A stretch of 64,000 nucleotides of DNA from Streptomyces erythrochromogenes (GTDB lineage Bacteria > Actinomycetota > Actinomycetes > Streptomycetales > Streptomycetaceae), in contig NZ_CP108036.1 of the NCBI RefSeq assembly GCF_036170895.1, forward strand, positions 2,170,001 through 2,234,000, written 5' to 3'. The notes under the pieces were generated by a model that worked only from the letters and a program-made list of their open reading frames with translations, had not been told where the DNA came from and searched no databases. Position 1 is the stretch's first letter; every line of letters begins with the position of its first letter. The translations under genes were made by a program, and so were the position numbers. Shown piece after piece: positions 28,050-36,729 of the stretch.

Positions 28050-28982
28050 CTAGCGGAGCTGGGAGAGCACCTGGGCGGAGATCAGCTCCAGGTGGTCCAG
28101 GTCGTCGAGGTCGAGCAGCTGGAGGTAGACGCGGGAGGAGCCGACGGCGCCGTAGGCGCCGATCTTCTCCACGACCTCGGCCGGCGAGCCGGCCAGGCCG
28201 TTGGCCTTGAGCTCGTCCACGTCCCGGCCGATGGCGGCGGCCCGGCGGGCCACCTCGGCGTCGTCCTTGCCCACGCACACCACGAGGGCGTTGGAGTAGA
28301 CGAGGTCGTCGGGCCCCCGGCCGGCCTGTTCGGCCGCCGCCCGGACCCGGCCGAACTGCCGCTCGCTGTCCGCGATCGACGCGAAGGGCATGTTGAACTC
28401 GTCCGCGTACCGCGCGGCGAGCCGCGGGGTGCGCCTGGCCCCGTGGCCGCCGACGAGGACCGGGATCCTGGCCTGGACGGGCTTGGGGAGTGCGGGCGAG
28501 TTCTCCACGCGGTAGTGGTCGCCCGCGTAGTCGAAGGCGGCGCCGGGCGCGGTGGCCCACAGCCCGGTGACGATGGCCAGCTGCTCCTCCAGCCGGGACA
28601 TCCGGTCCGCCGGGAAGGGGATCCCGTAGGCCTTGTGCTCCTCCTCGAACCAGCCCGCGCCCAGGCCCAGCTCGATGCGGCCGCCGGACATCTGGTCGAC
28701 CTGGGCCACCTGGATGGCGAGGACGCCGGGCAGCCGGAAGGTACCCGCCGTCATCAGGGTTCCCAGGCGGATCCGCCTGGTCTCGCGGGCCAGGCCCGCC
28801 AGGGTGATCCAGGCGTCGGTGGGGCCGGGCAGGCCGTCGGCGGCTCCCATCCTCAGGTAGTGGTCGGATCGGAAGAACGCGTCGAAGCCCAGGTCCTCGG
28901 TGGCCTTGGCGACACTCAGGAGGGTCTCGTAACTCGCACCCTGTTGGGGCTCGGTGAAAATGCGAAGATCCATACCTCCCAT
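28050..28982 (-). CDS. LLM class F420-dependent oxidoreductase
   Basis: 310 residues, luciferase-like TIM barrel. DLGFDAFFRSDHYL is the N-terminal barrel signature, RIRLGTLMTAGTFRLPGVLAIQVAQVDQMSGGR is the flavin-binding region and LGLGAGWFEEEHKAYG is the family hallmark. GGGAGGGG seven bases upstream supports the ATG at 28982; the ATG at 28973 is possible. Such proteins in actinomycetes use F420 or FMN; the substrate is unknown. Located 15 bp before mmuM. Confidence 0.88.
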   Translation of the reverse strand: MGGMDLRIFTEPQQGASYETLLSVAKATEDLGFDAFFRSDHYLRMGAADGLPGPTDAWITLAGLARETRRIRLGTLMTAGTFRLPGVLAIQVAQVDQMSGGRIELGLGAGWFEEEHKAYGIPFPADRMSRLEEQLAIVTGLWATAPGAAFDYAGDHYRVENSPALPKPVQARIPVLVGGHGARRTPRLAARYADEFNMPFASIADSERQFGRVRAAAEQAGRGPDDLVYSNALVVCVGKDDAEVARRAAAIGRDVDELKANGLAGSPAEVVEKIGAYGAVGSSRVYLQLLDLDDLDHLELISAQVLSQLR

Positions 28983-29175
28983 CCTGCCCCTCCCGCCCCG
29001 CCGGGGTGAATCTTCGTCAACCGGACGTGTCGGGGCCCGGGGCCGCCAGTGACCGGCCCGGACGGGGATCGTTTGCCCGGACGGAGCCGGACCGCCGGCC
29101 CGCGCGCCGGCGGCTTCCCGCCGGTGCGTCCACCGCCCCCTTCCCCTGGGAAGGGCCAGGGCCGAGGAGGCCGCC

Positions 29176-29424
29176 ATGTCCCACGAGGCCGTGCCGGAGA
29201 CCCCCCGACAGACCGGCTGGACCGGACAGGCAGCACACGACACCGCACAGCAGGGGTCCGCCGCGATGCCCGCCCCGAGCGGCGGCGCACCGAAGGGCCT
29301 GCTGCAGCAGATGGAGGAGCTGATGGCCGCGCTGAACGCCGACCTCTCCCAGCTCGACGCCGATCTCCAGTCCTCAGCGGACCGCACCGCCGAGAGCGAG
29401 CGCCCGTCCCACCGGTCCTCCTGA
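29176..29424 (+). CDS. Small hypothetical protein, helical
   Basis: 82 residues, preceded by GAGGAGG at ideal distance from the ATG. The middle is a heptad-like amphipathic helix (GLLQQMEELMAALNADLSQLDADLQS) flanked by disordered polar ends, suggesting a small coiled-coil oligomer. No membrane span, signal or known domain. It is isolated between two minus-strand genes. The strong ribosome-binding site and the codon pattern support it. Confidence 0.6.
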   Translation: MSHEAVPETPRQTGWTGQAAHDTAQQGSAAMPAPSGGAPKGLLQQMEELMAALNADLSQLDADLQSSADRTAESERPSHRSS

Positions 29425-29526
29425 CCGTGCGGGTCCCGTCGGGCACGGCGGGACCCGGCCCCGTGCCGCTCTCCGTACCACCCGGCCGCCCGTACCACCC
29501 GGCCGACCTACCGGGCCGCGCCCGGC

Positions 29527-30012
29527 TCAGGCCACGCCCGAGGCGGATCCCCTCTCGCGCACCACCATGCGGCGCAGGATCGCCCGTACCCGGTCGCTCG
29601 ACTCGTCAGCCGCGTCGATCGACTCTATGCACTGCCAGTACAGGGTCTCGTCGTCCGTGCCGCAGGCCACCCCGACCAGGGCTATCCCCACTTCGCCCAG
29701 CAGTGCCTGGAGTCCGAGCAGCGCCTGGCGGACATCCGCCACCACGCTCAGCTGTGCGGCTCGCGGCGGGTACTCGGGCGCGCTGCCCTCGCCGCGCAGG
29801 GCCGCCCGGTCCAGTACCCCGCATCCTCTGCCTCCCGCTTCCCCCAGTCCCCGTGCCTCCGATCTCAGCTCCGGCGGCCCGGTGACCGCCAGCCAGCTCC
29901 CGATCCCCTGTGTGAGCGCCTGGGCCTGCCAGGCCTCGCCCACGATGTCCCACGCAGCCCCACTCTGTGCCAGAGCGTGCCGGCCGGCCGCGATGAGCCG
30001 TACCGCATCCAT
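29527..30012 (-). CDS. Actinobacterial hypothetical protein (DUF6099-like)
   Basis: 161 residues starting MDAVRLIAAGRHALAQSGAAWDIVGEAWQAQALTQ, which I recall from a Streptomyces-wide uncharacterised family; the DUF number is from memory and unverified. The protein is mainly helical with no signal, metal site or nucleotide motif. The ATG at 30012 is chosen over an upstream in-frame start at 30072 because the conserved part begins there. It lies downstream of the MazG-like gene on the same strand. Confidence 0.75.
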   Translation of the reverse strand: MDAVRLIAAGRHALAQSGAAWDIVGEAWQAQALTQGIGSWLAVTGPPELRSEARGLGEAGGRGCGVLDRAALRGEGSAPEYPPRAAQLSVVADVRQALLGLQALLGEVGIALVGVACGTDDETLYWQCIESIDAADESSDRVRAILRRMVVRERGSASGVA

Positions 30013-30135
30013 ATGCCGTCCCCCGTCCGCACGACATCCCGCCGTCCTCACCACTACCCAGAGTGAGGGCAACGAGCCAGTAAAGCCAGGGGTATTCGGA
30101 AAATGTGGACAGAAACGTGATTGTGGAAGAGTCCA

Positions 30136-30528
30136 TCACTCCGAAGAGTGACGATTCGGTGTCGGACCACCCGTTACGGGGAAGCGCAGTTCATTCCTCT
30201 CGATCTTCGCGGCGAGCGCATCCAGCACATCCACCCCGAGAACCTCACAGAACTGCAGCAGATACGCGAGTACGTCGGCGACCTCGTCGGCCACGCGGTG
30301 GGCGGATCCCGGCTCCTCCATGACCCTCGCCGACTGTTCCGGTGTCAGCCACTGGAAGATCTCGACCAGTTCGGCCGCCTCCACGCTCAGCGCCACCGCC
30401 AGGTTCTTGGGCGTGTGGTACGGCTCCCAGCCGCGCGCCGCCGCGAACTGTGCGAGCCTGCGCTGCAGTAGGTCCAGCCGTTCCTCGGGCCGACGCTCCG
30501 GCTGCCGGGGCTCCTGCGTCTCGTTCAT
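30136..30528 (-). CDS. MazG-like nucleotide pyrophosphohydrolase
   Basis: 130-residue all-helical NTP pyrophosphatase of the MazG/dCTPase superfamily. Metal-binding acidic residues are visible in SVEAAELVEIFQWL and DEVADVLAYLLQFCEVLG, the usual E-x-x-E/E-x-x-D pattern. The ATG overlaps the TGA of the upstream AAA ATPase (ATGA), so translation is coupled. It would cleave (d)NTPs to monophosphates, as a house-cleaning or stress/defence activity. Confidence 0.88.
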   Translation of the reverse strand: MNETQEPRQPERRPEERLDLLQRRLAQFAAARGWEPYHTPKNLAVALSVEAAELVEIFQWLTPEQSARVMEEPGSAHRVADEVADVLAYLLQFCEVLGVDVLDALAAKIERNELRFPVTGGPTPNRHSSE

Positions 30529-32420
30529 GACGACAGGTCTACCACCGACACGCCCTCGAGTCGGCGGGCGGCGGCCGCGGTCCCCTCCCCCACGGCCGCC
30601 ACGAGCCGGACGTGGCCGCGGCCGCAGGACAGCAGCGCCAGCCGCAGCAGTTCGGCACTCTGCCCGCCGTCGAGGCCGCGGTCGAGGCCGTCGGCCAGTA
30701 CGGTCAGCGCCTGCTGCGCGGAGAGCAGTTCGGCGGCCGGGTCCATGTCCAGCACCCCCGGCCCGGTGAGCAGGACCAGTGCCAGGGCCAGGAAGCGGAG
30801 TTCGCCCGCGCCGAGCCGGGCCAGTTCCGTGGCGGGCCGGCCGGGTCCGCGGTCCAGGACCGCGGTGACGGTTCCGCCGTCGGGAGCCCGTACGTCCAGG
30901 GCGGCGACGGGTCCCGCACAGCCGGTACGGGCGGCCTCGGCCAGCAGCGCGTGGCGCGTCCCGCATTCGTGGCGGGTCCGGCGCAGTACGTCGGCCAGGT
31001 TGGCGCAGTCGCCCAGCAGCCGGCCCTCGCCCTGCGGGACGGGCGCGCGCATCCGGTCCGGGCGGGGGTCGCAGGCGAACACCGAGCGCAGGGCCACGAT
31101 GACCTGCTCGGCGGCGGTCAGCACCTTCCGCTGGCCGGCGGTGGATCCCGCGACCCGCAGCGGGAGCAGCGCGGTGCCGAGGCGGTCGTCGGGCAGCGGG
31201 GCCCGGGTGACGCCGACGGCGCCGCCGGTCAGCCAGGTGGCCTGCACCGAGCGCCGGCCGGGGTCGCGCAGGGCGGTGGCGAACAGGATCTGCCCGTCCT
31301 GCGAGAGCCGTTCGCCGGCGATTCGCAGGGCGGGTTCGGCCTGGACGGCGAGGTCGAGCCGGACCGGCCCGGCGGGGCCGTCGACCGTACAGCCGAGGCG
31401 GAACCCGCGCCGCCGCTGCGCGTCGGGGACGGCCCGTTCGGGGATGCGGGCGGCGGGGTCGGGGAAGGCCTCGTCGAGGGTGGCGCCCGCGCCCAGCCCG
31501 GCCAGGGCCTCGTAGGCGGCCAGGACCTGGGACTTGCCACTGCCGCTCGGCCCGGCGAAGAGGGTGACGGGCCCGATCGGGAAGGCCGCGCCGCGGTGCC
31601 GCCCGAAGGCGGACAGCCGCAGTTCGGTGATCACGGGGCGCGCGTGTCGCTGCGCGGGCTCGGCAGGAGGGGCGCTGCCGCGGCGGGCCGCCTGCGCCGG
31701 CACGGCCTCCCGGCCTGCCGCCCCGGCCGGTGCCGCAGGAGCGGCGCCCGCAGCCCGGACCGCGGACACCGCCGCGGCACCGGCCCGCCCGGAGCCGTCC
31801 GCGACCCCGCCCCGGGAGGTGGCCGGCCCTGCGGGAGTCTGCGGTGCCCCTGGGGCCGCGACGTCCGTCCCGCCGGGAGCCGGCAGCGCGCCGGGCGCGG
31901 GCGCGGACGGCGCGCCGCTCGTGGAACCGGCCGACGGCGCGGGAGGCTTCGGCGGCTCCAGCCCCGGGGCCGCGGGCGTCGCCACGGCCGGGTCCGGCCC
32001 GGCGCCGGCTGCCGGGGCGACCGGTGCGCTCCGCGCGGCGGGAGAACCGGCCGCCACCGCGCCCTGCGCCGAAGCCGCGGCGGGGCCCGTGAACAGCGCC
32101 GCCGCACCCGTACTCGCGGTGGCTGTGAAAGCCGGGCCGGGGCCAGGCAGCGCCGCTGCCGGATCGGTCCGCACGGCAGGGGCAGGAGCTGCGGAGGCGG
32201 CCGGCCCGCCGGGCGGCGCGGGCATGGCCGGGGCCAAGGCCTGGGCCGAGGCCTGGACCGGGGCTTGGGCCTGGGCCTGGACCGGAGCTTGGGCCGGGAC
32301 CGAGGCCGGGGCCGAAGCCTGGGCCTCGGTCGGTCGCGGGTCGGCGGAGGGCCCGCCGGGCGGTCCGGTCTCGGGGGAATCGGTACGGGCGTCGCCTAAC
32401 GCGACGTCGGTGGCGTCCAT
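30525..32420 (-). CDS. AAA/ABC-type ATPase with long Ala/Pro-rich N-terminal region
   Basis: 631 residues. The first 265 or so are low-complexity Ala/Pro/Gly (many PAQA-type repeats). From about 268 (PVITELRLSAFGRHRG) the protein is a RecF/SMC-like ATPase: Walker A GPSGSGKSQVL near 290-300, a signature-like LGAGELRFLALALVLL, and a weak Walker B (GVLDMDP). It overlaps the MazG-like gene by 4 bp. It probably acts as an intracellular sensor or clamp ATPase. The low-complexity extension is unusual and may have expanded recently. Confidence 0.82.
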   Translation of the reverse strand: MDATDVALGDARTDSPETGPPGGPSADPRPTEAQASAPASVPAQAPVQAQAQAPVQASAQALAPAMPAPPGGPAASAAPAPAVRTDPAAALPGPGPAFTATASTGAAALFTGPAAASAQGAVAAGSPAARSAPVAPAAGAGPDPAVATPAAPGLEPPKPPAPSAGSTSGAPSAPAPGALPAPGGTDVAAPGAPQTPAGPATSRGGVADGSGRAGAAAVSAVRAAGAAPAAPAGAAGREAVPAQAARRGSAPPAEPAQRHARPVITELRLSAFGRHRGAAFPIGPVTLFAGPSGSGKSQVLAAYEALAGLGAGATLDEAFPDPAARIPERAVPDAQRRRGFRLGCTVDGPAGPVRLDLAVQAEPALRIAGERLSQDGQILFATALRDPGRRSVQATWLTGGAVGVTRAPLPDDRLGTALLPLRVAGSTAGQRKVLTAAEQVIVALRSVFACDPRPDRMRAPVPQGEGRLLGDCANLADVLRRTRHECGTRHALLAEAARTGCAGPVAALDVRAPDGGTVTAVLDRGPGRPATELARLGAGELRFLALALVLLTGPGVLDMDPAAELLSAQQALTVLADGLDRGLDGGQSAELLRLALLSCGRGHVRLVAAVGEGTAAAARRLEGVSVVDLSS

Positions 32421-32487
32421 GCGGCGGACGGTACGGGCCGCCGGGCCCCCCGCGGCCCCGGCGAACCGTTCCTTCGTACGAACCTTC

Positions 32488-32883
32488 CTACGATCGGGGG
32501 ACGGCCGCGGCCGCGATCCCCTCGACCTCGGTCCCCACGGGCGCGAGCAGGAAGACGTTCCGGTCCACCCGGTGCATCCCGCTGCCCAGCCCGAAGACCA
32601 CCCCGCTGCTGAAGTCGAGGATCCGCTTGGCCACTTCGCTGTCCGCGCCGGTGAGGTCGAGCAGGACCGGGATCTGCGCGATCAGGTACTCGGCCACCTC
32701 CCGCGCGTCCGCGAAGATCTGGACTCTGATCACCACGAAGCGCCGCTGCTCCGCCGCCGTCGCCCCGGGCGACTTGGGAATCGTGCGGTGGTCCACCCGG
32801 GAGGGCCATTCGTTGCGACTGCGCAGGGGTACCACCTGCGCGAGCCCCTCCCACTGTTCGTCGGTGACGTCATACCTGCTCAC
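32488..32883 (-). CDS. sepF: SepF-family cell division protein
   Basis: 131-residue SepF-fold protein with VVIRVQIFADAREVAEYLIAQIPVLLDLTGADSEVAKRILDFSSGVVFGLGSGMHRVDRNVFLLAP, matching the core that polymerises and ties FtsZ to the membrane. The N-terminal membrane-binding helix of canonical SepF is reduced, so this is likely one of the extra SepF-like proteins of Streptomyces rather than the main copy next to ftsZ. It lies 67 bp upstream of the AAA ATPase, in the same direction. Confidence 0.85.
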   Translation of the reverse strand: MSRYDVTDEQWEGLAQVVPLRSRNEWPSRVDHRTIPKSPGATAAEQRRFVVIRVQIFADAREVAEYLIAQIPVLLDLTGADSEVAKRILDFSSGVVFGLGSGMHRVDRNVFLLAPVGTEVEGIAAAAVPRS

Positions 32884-32995
32884 CGGGCCGCCTCGGCCGC
32901 GCGCTTCTTGTGCATCCCCCCATCCTCTCGTGTTTCACCCGTTCAGCCCAACAACGACACGAACCGTGCCGGGTACTCTCCGGGACCAAGATGGG

Positions 32996-33014
32996 TTAGG
33001 TTAGGCATACCTAA
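32996..33014. promoter_or_regulatory. Iron box (DmdR/DtxR-type operator)
   Basis: TTAGGTTAGGCATACCTAA matches the Streptomyces iron-box pattern closely. Extended arms GGGTTAGG (32993-33000) and CCTAACCC (33010-33017) form an 8-bp perfect inverted repeat. It ends 27 bp before the DUF2470 gene, so transcription of that gene should be repressed by Fe(II)-DmdR and rise during iron limitation. Confidence 0.88.
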
Positions 33015-33040
33015 CCCACACGGACGATGGAGAGATCCGC

Positions 33041-33760
33041 ATGCGCCTGTTCGGTGACCCCGCAACCTCGGCCGCCCTGCCCACCGCAGCCGAGCGGATC
33101 CGGTCGATCCTGGCCGCCGCCCACTCCATGACGGTGATCACCGACCGGCTGCGCTCCGAAGTCCGCCACCTCGACGGCGGCGACCCCATGGGCCGGCTGC
33201 ACCTGCACCCCGCCGAGCCCGGCGGCCACGCCGAGCACCGGCCCGCGATCCGGCTGGAGTTCACCGACGTCGCACCCACCCCCGTACGGGACCGCGTGCG
33301 CGCCCGCGTCACCGTGCTGGGCCGGCTGCTCACCCCCTACTCGGACCTGTCCGCCGGGTCCGGCGCCGAGTCCACCTGCATGGAGTTCGAGCGGGCCGAG
33401 CTCGAGACCGCCGAGGGCATCGCGTACGTCGGCCTGGAGGAGCTGGACGAGGCCGGCCCCGACCCGCTCGCCGCCCACGAGGCGGGCATGCTCACGCACC
33501 TCCTCGACGACCACCACGACCTCGTCACGCTGCTGCTGCGCCTGGTCCAGCCGCAGCCCACCGCCGCGGTCGTGCGCGCCCTGCCGCTGGCCATGGACCG
33601 CTACGGGATCACCCTGCGGCTGGAGGAGCGGCGCGGCCACCGCGACGTGCGGCTGCCCTTCCCCTCGCCCCTCGACGACGTCGAGCAGTCGGGCGCGCAG
33701 ATCCAGGCGCTGTTCAGCGCGGCGCGCAGGCGCTCGCACCGCAACACGCTTCCGGCCTGA
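33041..33760 (+). CDS. DUF2470 domain protein, iron-regulated
   Basis: 239 residues. The C-terminal part (HEAGMLTHLLDDHHDLVTLLLRLV through MDRYGITLRL) is the DUF2470 domain, related to the C-terminal domain of HugZ-type haem oxygenase-like proteins. The N-terminal part has the split-barrel features seen in those proteins. The iron box immediately upstream supports a role in haem or siderophore-iron handling. Catalytic function is not established; no haem-binding histidine can be assigned with certainty. Confidence 0.85.
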   Translation: MRLFGDPATSAALPTAAERIRSILAAAHSMTVITDRLRSEVRHLDGGDPMGRLHLHPAEPGGHAEHRPAIRLEFTDVAPTPVRDRVRARVTVLGRLLTPYSDLSAGSGAESTCMEFERAELETAEGIAYVGLEELDEAGPDPLAAHEAGMLTHLLDDHHDLVTLLLRLVQPQPTAAVVRALPLAMDRYGITLRLEERRGHRDVRLPFPSPLDDVEQSGAQIQALFSAARRRSHRNTLPA

Positions 33761-33803
33761 GCGGTCCGGAATACCCCGGGCGGGGGCCGCGTTGGGGACG
33801 ATC

Positions 33804-34724
33804 ATGAAGGCCATCGCATACAGCGCATACGGAACTCCCGCCTCCCTCACGGTCGTTGACGTCCCGCAGCCCAAGGTGGGGCCGGGCGAGGTGCTCGTCC
33901 GCGTCAAGGCCGCCGGGGTCAACCCGGTCGACTGGAAGCTCGCCGCCGGCTACCTCGACCCCATCCTCGAAGTCCGCCACCCGGTCATACCCGGCTGGGA
34001 CGTGGCCGGTGTCGTCGAAGCGGTCGGCCCCGACACCTTCGACTTCGCCGTGGGCGACGAGGTCTACGGCTACGTCCGCAAGGAATGGGTGGAGCTCGGC
34101 ACCTACGCCGAACTGGTCGCCGCCCCCGTCCGCACCCTCGCCCGCAAACCGCGCGCGCTGACCTTCGAGCAGGCCGCGGGCCTCCCGCTGGCCGGCCTCA
34201 CCGCCTACCAGTCGCTGACCCGCGTCGGCGTCCGGGCCGGCGAGAGCGTCCTCATCCACTCCGCGGCCGGCGGTACGGGATCCTTCGGCGTGCAGATCGC
34301 GGTCGCCCTCGGCCTGCGGGTCATCGGCACGGCCGGCGCGCACAACCACGACTACCTGCGTTCGCTCGGCGCGGAGCCGGTGCTGTACGGGGAGGGACTG
34401 GCGGACCGGGTCCGCGAGCTCGCGCCCGAAGGCGTGGACGCGGGCCTGGACTTCTTCGGGGACGGCGTCATCGAAACCCTCCAGTCGCTCGTCCGCCGGC
34501 GCGACCGGGTGGTGTCCATCGCCGACTACGAGGCCGCCGCGAAGGGCGCCCACCAGCTGTGGGTGCGTCCGGACACCGCCGACCTGACCTTCCTCGCGGA
34601 GCTGGCCGACGCGGGGAAGCTCGCGGTGAACGTGGAACACGCGCTGCCGCTCGCCGAGGCGGCCAAGGCCTGGGAGCTGAGCGCCGCGGGCCGCACCCGC
34701 GGCAAGATCGTCCTGACGGTCTGA
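33804..34724 (+). CDS. NADP-dependent quinone-oxidoreductase-like protein (MDR family)
   Basis: 306-residue medium-chain reductase without the catalytic zinc ligands. GWDVAGVVEAVG and the nucleotide-binding HSAAGGTGSFGVQIAVALG (about 153-171) are clear; the C-terminal GKIVLTV is typical. The ATG at 33804 with GGGGA just upstream is preferred to a TTG at 33792. It probably reduces quinones or enones with NADPH. It follows the DUF2470 gene by 43 bp and may be cotranscribed from the iron-regulated promoter. Confidence 0.9.
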   Translation: MKAIAYSAYGTPASLTVVDVPQPKVGPGEVLVRVKAAGVNPVDWKLAAGYLDPILEVRHPVIPGWDVAGVVEAVGPDTFDFAVGDEVYGYVRKEWVELGTYAELVAAPVRTLARKPRALTFEQAAGLPLAGLTAYQSLTRVGVRAGESVLIHSAAGGTGSFGVQIAVALGLRVIGTAGAHNHDYLRSLGAEPVLYGEGLADRVRELAPEGVDAGLDFFGDGVIETLQSLVRRRDRVVSIADYEAAAKGAHQLWVRPDTADLTFLAELADAGKLAVNVEHALPLAEAAKAWELSAAGRTRGKIVLTV

Positions 34725-34749
34725 CCCTCGGCCCGCCGGTGCCGGCAAC

Positions 34750-34789
34750 GTGCGGTGCCGCCGGAGTCCGGACTCCGGCGGCACCGCAC
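34750..34789. terminator. 40-bp perfect palindrome between convergent genes
   Basis: The two arms GTGCGGTGCCGCCGGAGTC (34750-34768) and GACTCCGGCGGCACCGCAC (34771-34789) pair without any mismatch around CG. It sits between the stops of the oxidoreductase and the ferredoxin and most likely terminates both transcripts. There is no U-tract, which is usual for Streptomyces. Confidence 0.85.
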
Positions 34790-34792
34790 GCC

Positions 34793-35146
34793 TCAGGAGG
34801 TGATCGGCGCCGCCGTCGAGCCCAGCGGCGGGCCGATCGCCCGCAGCGCCCCGGGGGTGCGCCCCTCGCCCCAGCCGATGTCGCGCCGGTAGCTGCCGAG
34901 CAGCCCCCTGCGGACCAGCCCGGCTTCGTCGTGCACGGCCGGCTCGTCGGGCAGGGGCCTGGTCAGCGGCGCCACGAACAGCGCGTCCACCGGGCAGTTG
35001 GCCTCGCACAGGAAGCACGTCTGGCAGTCCTCCTGCCGCGCGAGCAGCGGGATCCCCTCGGGTCCCCGTTCGAACACATCGGTCGGGCACACCTCCACGC
35101 ACTTGTCGCAGGCGATGCACCGCTGTGCCGAGACCAGTTCGATCAC
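34793..35146 (-). CDS. 4Fe-4S dicluster ferredoxin (AprB-like)
   Basis: 117 residues with two clusters: CIACDKCVEVCP near the start and CQTCFLCEANCP in the middle, then a 60-residue tail. The GTG start overlaps the TGA of the flavoprotein gene (GTGA, 35143-35146). The two-cluster layout and C-terminal extension recall the beta subunit of adenylylsulfate reductase-type complexes. It is the last gene of the sulfur operon and likely the electron carrier of the flavoprotein. Confidence 0.88.
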   Translation of the reverse strand: MIELVSAQRCIACDKCVEVCPTDVFERGPEGIPLLARQEDCQTCFLCEANCPVDALFVAPLTRPLPDEPAVHDEAGLVRRGLLGSYRRDIGWGEGRTPGALRAIGPPLGSTAAPITS

Positions 35147-36729
35147 GCCGTCACCCCGGCCTTCGGAGCCGGCCGGGTCCACACCCGGTCCAGCCCTCCC
35201 ACCAGGATCCGGTGGTGCAGGCGGGGGTCCGGGTCCGGGTGGTCGAGGCGCTTGGCCATCCCGCGGGTCTCCGGGCGGGCCAGCGCGGCCGCGTACATCC
35301 ACCGCGCGTGCGCCGTCATCGCCGCCGCCTGGCGGGCCCTGACCAGGTCGGTTCCCTCGCCGTGGAGGCCGGATCGCAGTTCGGCCCAGCCGGCGTCGAG
35401 CGCCCGCAGCGACGCGGCCAGCCGGTCGCCGCGGCGCAGGTAGTTCTTGTCGTACGGGAGGACCTCCCGCTGTACGAGTTCCACGGCCGCGCGGTGGCCG
35501 TCGGCCGCGGCCGGCCGCCCCGTCGGGCGCAGGCCCGCTCCGCCGGCCCCGGTGACGGGCCGGGAGGCGGCCCGGCCCGGGCCGAGGGAGCGGGAGTGGG
35601 CGGCCGCGCCGGCTCCGGCCCAGCTGCCCGAGGAGATGGCCCAGGCGGCGTTGTGGCTGCCGCCTCCGGTGAAGCCCCCGCAGATCTCCTCGCGGGTGGC
35701 CGCGTCCCCGGCGGCGTACAGGCCGGGGACACCGGTGGCGCAGTCGTCTCCGGTGATCCGGATGCCGCCGGTGCCGCGGACGGTGCCTTCGGCCAGCAGG
35801 GTCACGGAGAAGCGGTCGGTGAACGGGTCGATGCCGAGCCGGTCGAAGGTGAGGAAGAAGTTGGGCTGTGCCAGGCGCATCGCTGCCCGGGCGGCTTCGC
35901 CGGCGCGGTCCAGGCGGGCGTAGACCTTGGCGCCGTCGAGGAGCGTGCGGGCGATGACCGAGCGGCCGCCCTGGCTGGCCGCGCCCTCCAGCACGCTGCC
36001 GTCCTCCTGGTAGAAGGTGGCGAAGGAGTAGAACGCGGTCTTGGTGACCGAGGTGCCCTCGGGGGCGATCCCGTAGGCGTTGGAGAACTCCATGCCGGAG
36101 AGCTCAGCGCCGGCCTCGGCGGCGAACAGCGCCCCGTCGCCGGTATTGGTGTTGGTGCCGAGCGCGCCGCTGAGGAAGGCGCAGCCGCCGGTGGCGAGGA
36201 CGACGGCACCCGCCCGGACACGGTAGTCCTCGCGGGCCTGGCGGCGGTGGCCGACGGCGCCCGCGACGGCGCCGTCCGCGTCGGTGAGCAGTTCGGTGAC
36301 CGGGCTGTGGTCGAGGATGCGGACCCCGGCGCGGCGGATCCGGATGCGCATCCGCCGCATGTACTCGGGGCCCTGGAGGCCGCCCCGCAGCGGTGTCCCG
36401 TCGGGGCCGGCCGGGAAGGGGTACCGGCCGGCCCCGACGGCCAGCTCGTTCATGCGCGCGTACGTCTCGTCGAGGACGCGGGCCATCCAGCGCCGGTCGG
36501 CGAGGTAGCCGCCGAGACCCTCGCGGCCGGCCATGGCGGCCTCGCGCGCGGCCGGGTCGGGCGGGACGTACCAGACGCCGGTGCCGCCGGCGGCCGTCGC
36601 ACCGCTCGTCCCGCAGTAGCCCTTGTCGGCCAGGACCGTGTCGGCCCCCGCCCGGGCCGCCGCGAGGGCGGCCCAGGTGGCGGCCGGTCCGCCGCCGACG
36701 ACCAGGACGTCGGTGGCGAGGTCCGTCAT
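35143..36729 (-). CDS. FAD-binding oxidoreductase, fumarate reductase/AprA-like
   Basis: 528 residues. N-terminal FAD fingerprint DVLVVGGGPAATWAALAAARAGADTVLADK (about 7-36), then GTSGATAAGG, VVLATGGCAFLSGALG, GLYAAGDAATREEICGGFTGGGSHN and a helical C-terminal domain with AMTAHARWMYAAALARPETRGMAKR. This matches the succinate dehydrogenase/fumarate reductase/AprA flavoprotein superfamily. Paired with a two-cluster ferredoxin, it looks like an AprAB-type couple. The link to an organosulfur operon suggests a redox step on a sulfur compound released by the monooxygenase, but the substrate is unknown. Confidence 0.88.
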   Translation of the reverse strand: MTDLATDVLVVGGGPAATWAALAAARAGADTVLADKGYCGTSGATAAGGTGVWYVPPDPAAREAAMAGREGLGGYLADRRWMARVLDETYARMNELAVGAGRYPFPAGPDGTPLRGGLQGPEYMRRMRIRIRRAGVRILDHSPVTELLTDADGAVAGAVGHRRQAREDYRVRAGAVVLATGGCAFLSGALGTNTNTGDGALFAAEAGAELSGMEFSNAYGIAPEGTSVTKTAFYSFATFYQEDGSVLEGAASQGGRSVIARTLLDGAKVYARLDRAGEAARAAMRLAQPNFFLTFDRLGIDPFTDRFSVTLLAEGTVRGTGGIRITGDDCATGVPGLYAAGDAATREEICGGFTGGGSHNAAWAISSGSWAGAGAAAHSRSLGPGRAASRPVTGAGGAGLRPTGRPAAADGHRAAVELVQREVLPYDKNYLRRGDRLAASLRALDAGWAELRSGLHGEGTDLVRARQAAAMTAHARWMYAAALARPETRGMAKRLDHPDPDPRLHHRILVGGLDRVWTRPAPKAGVTA

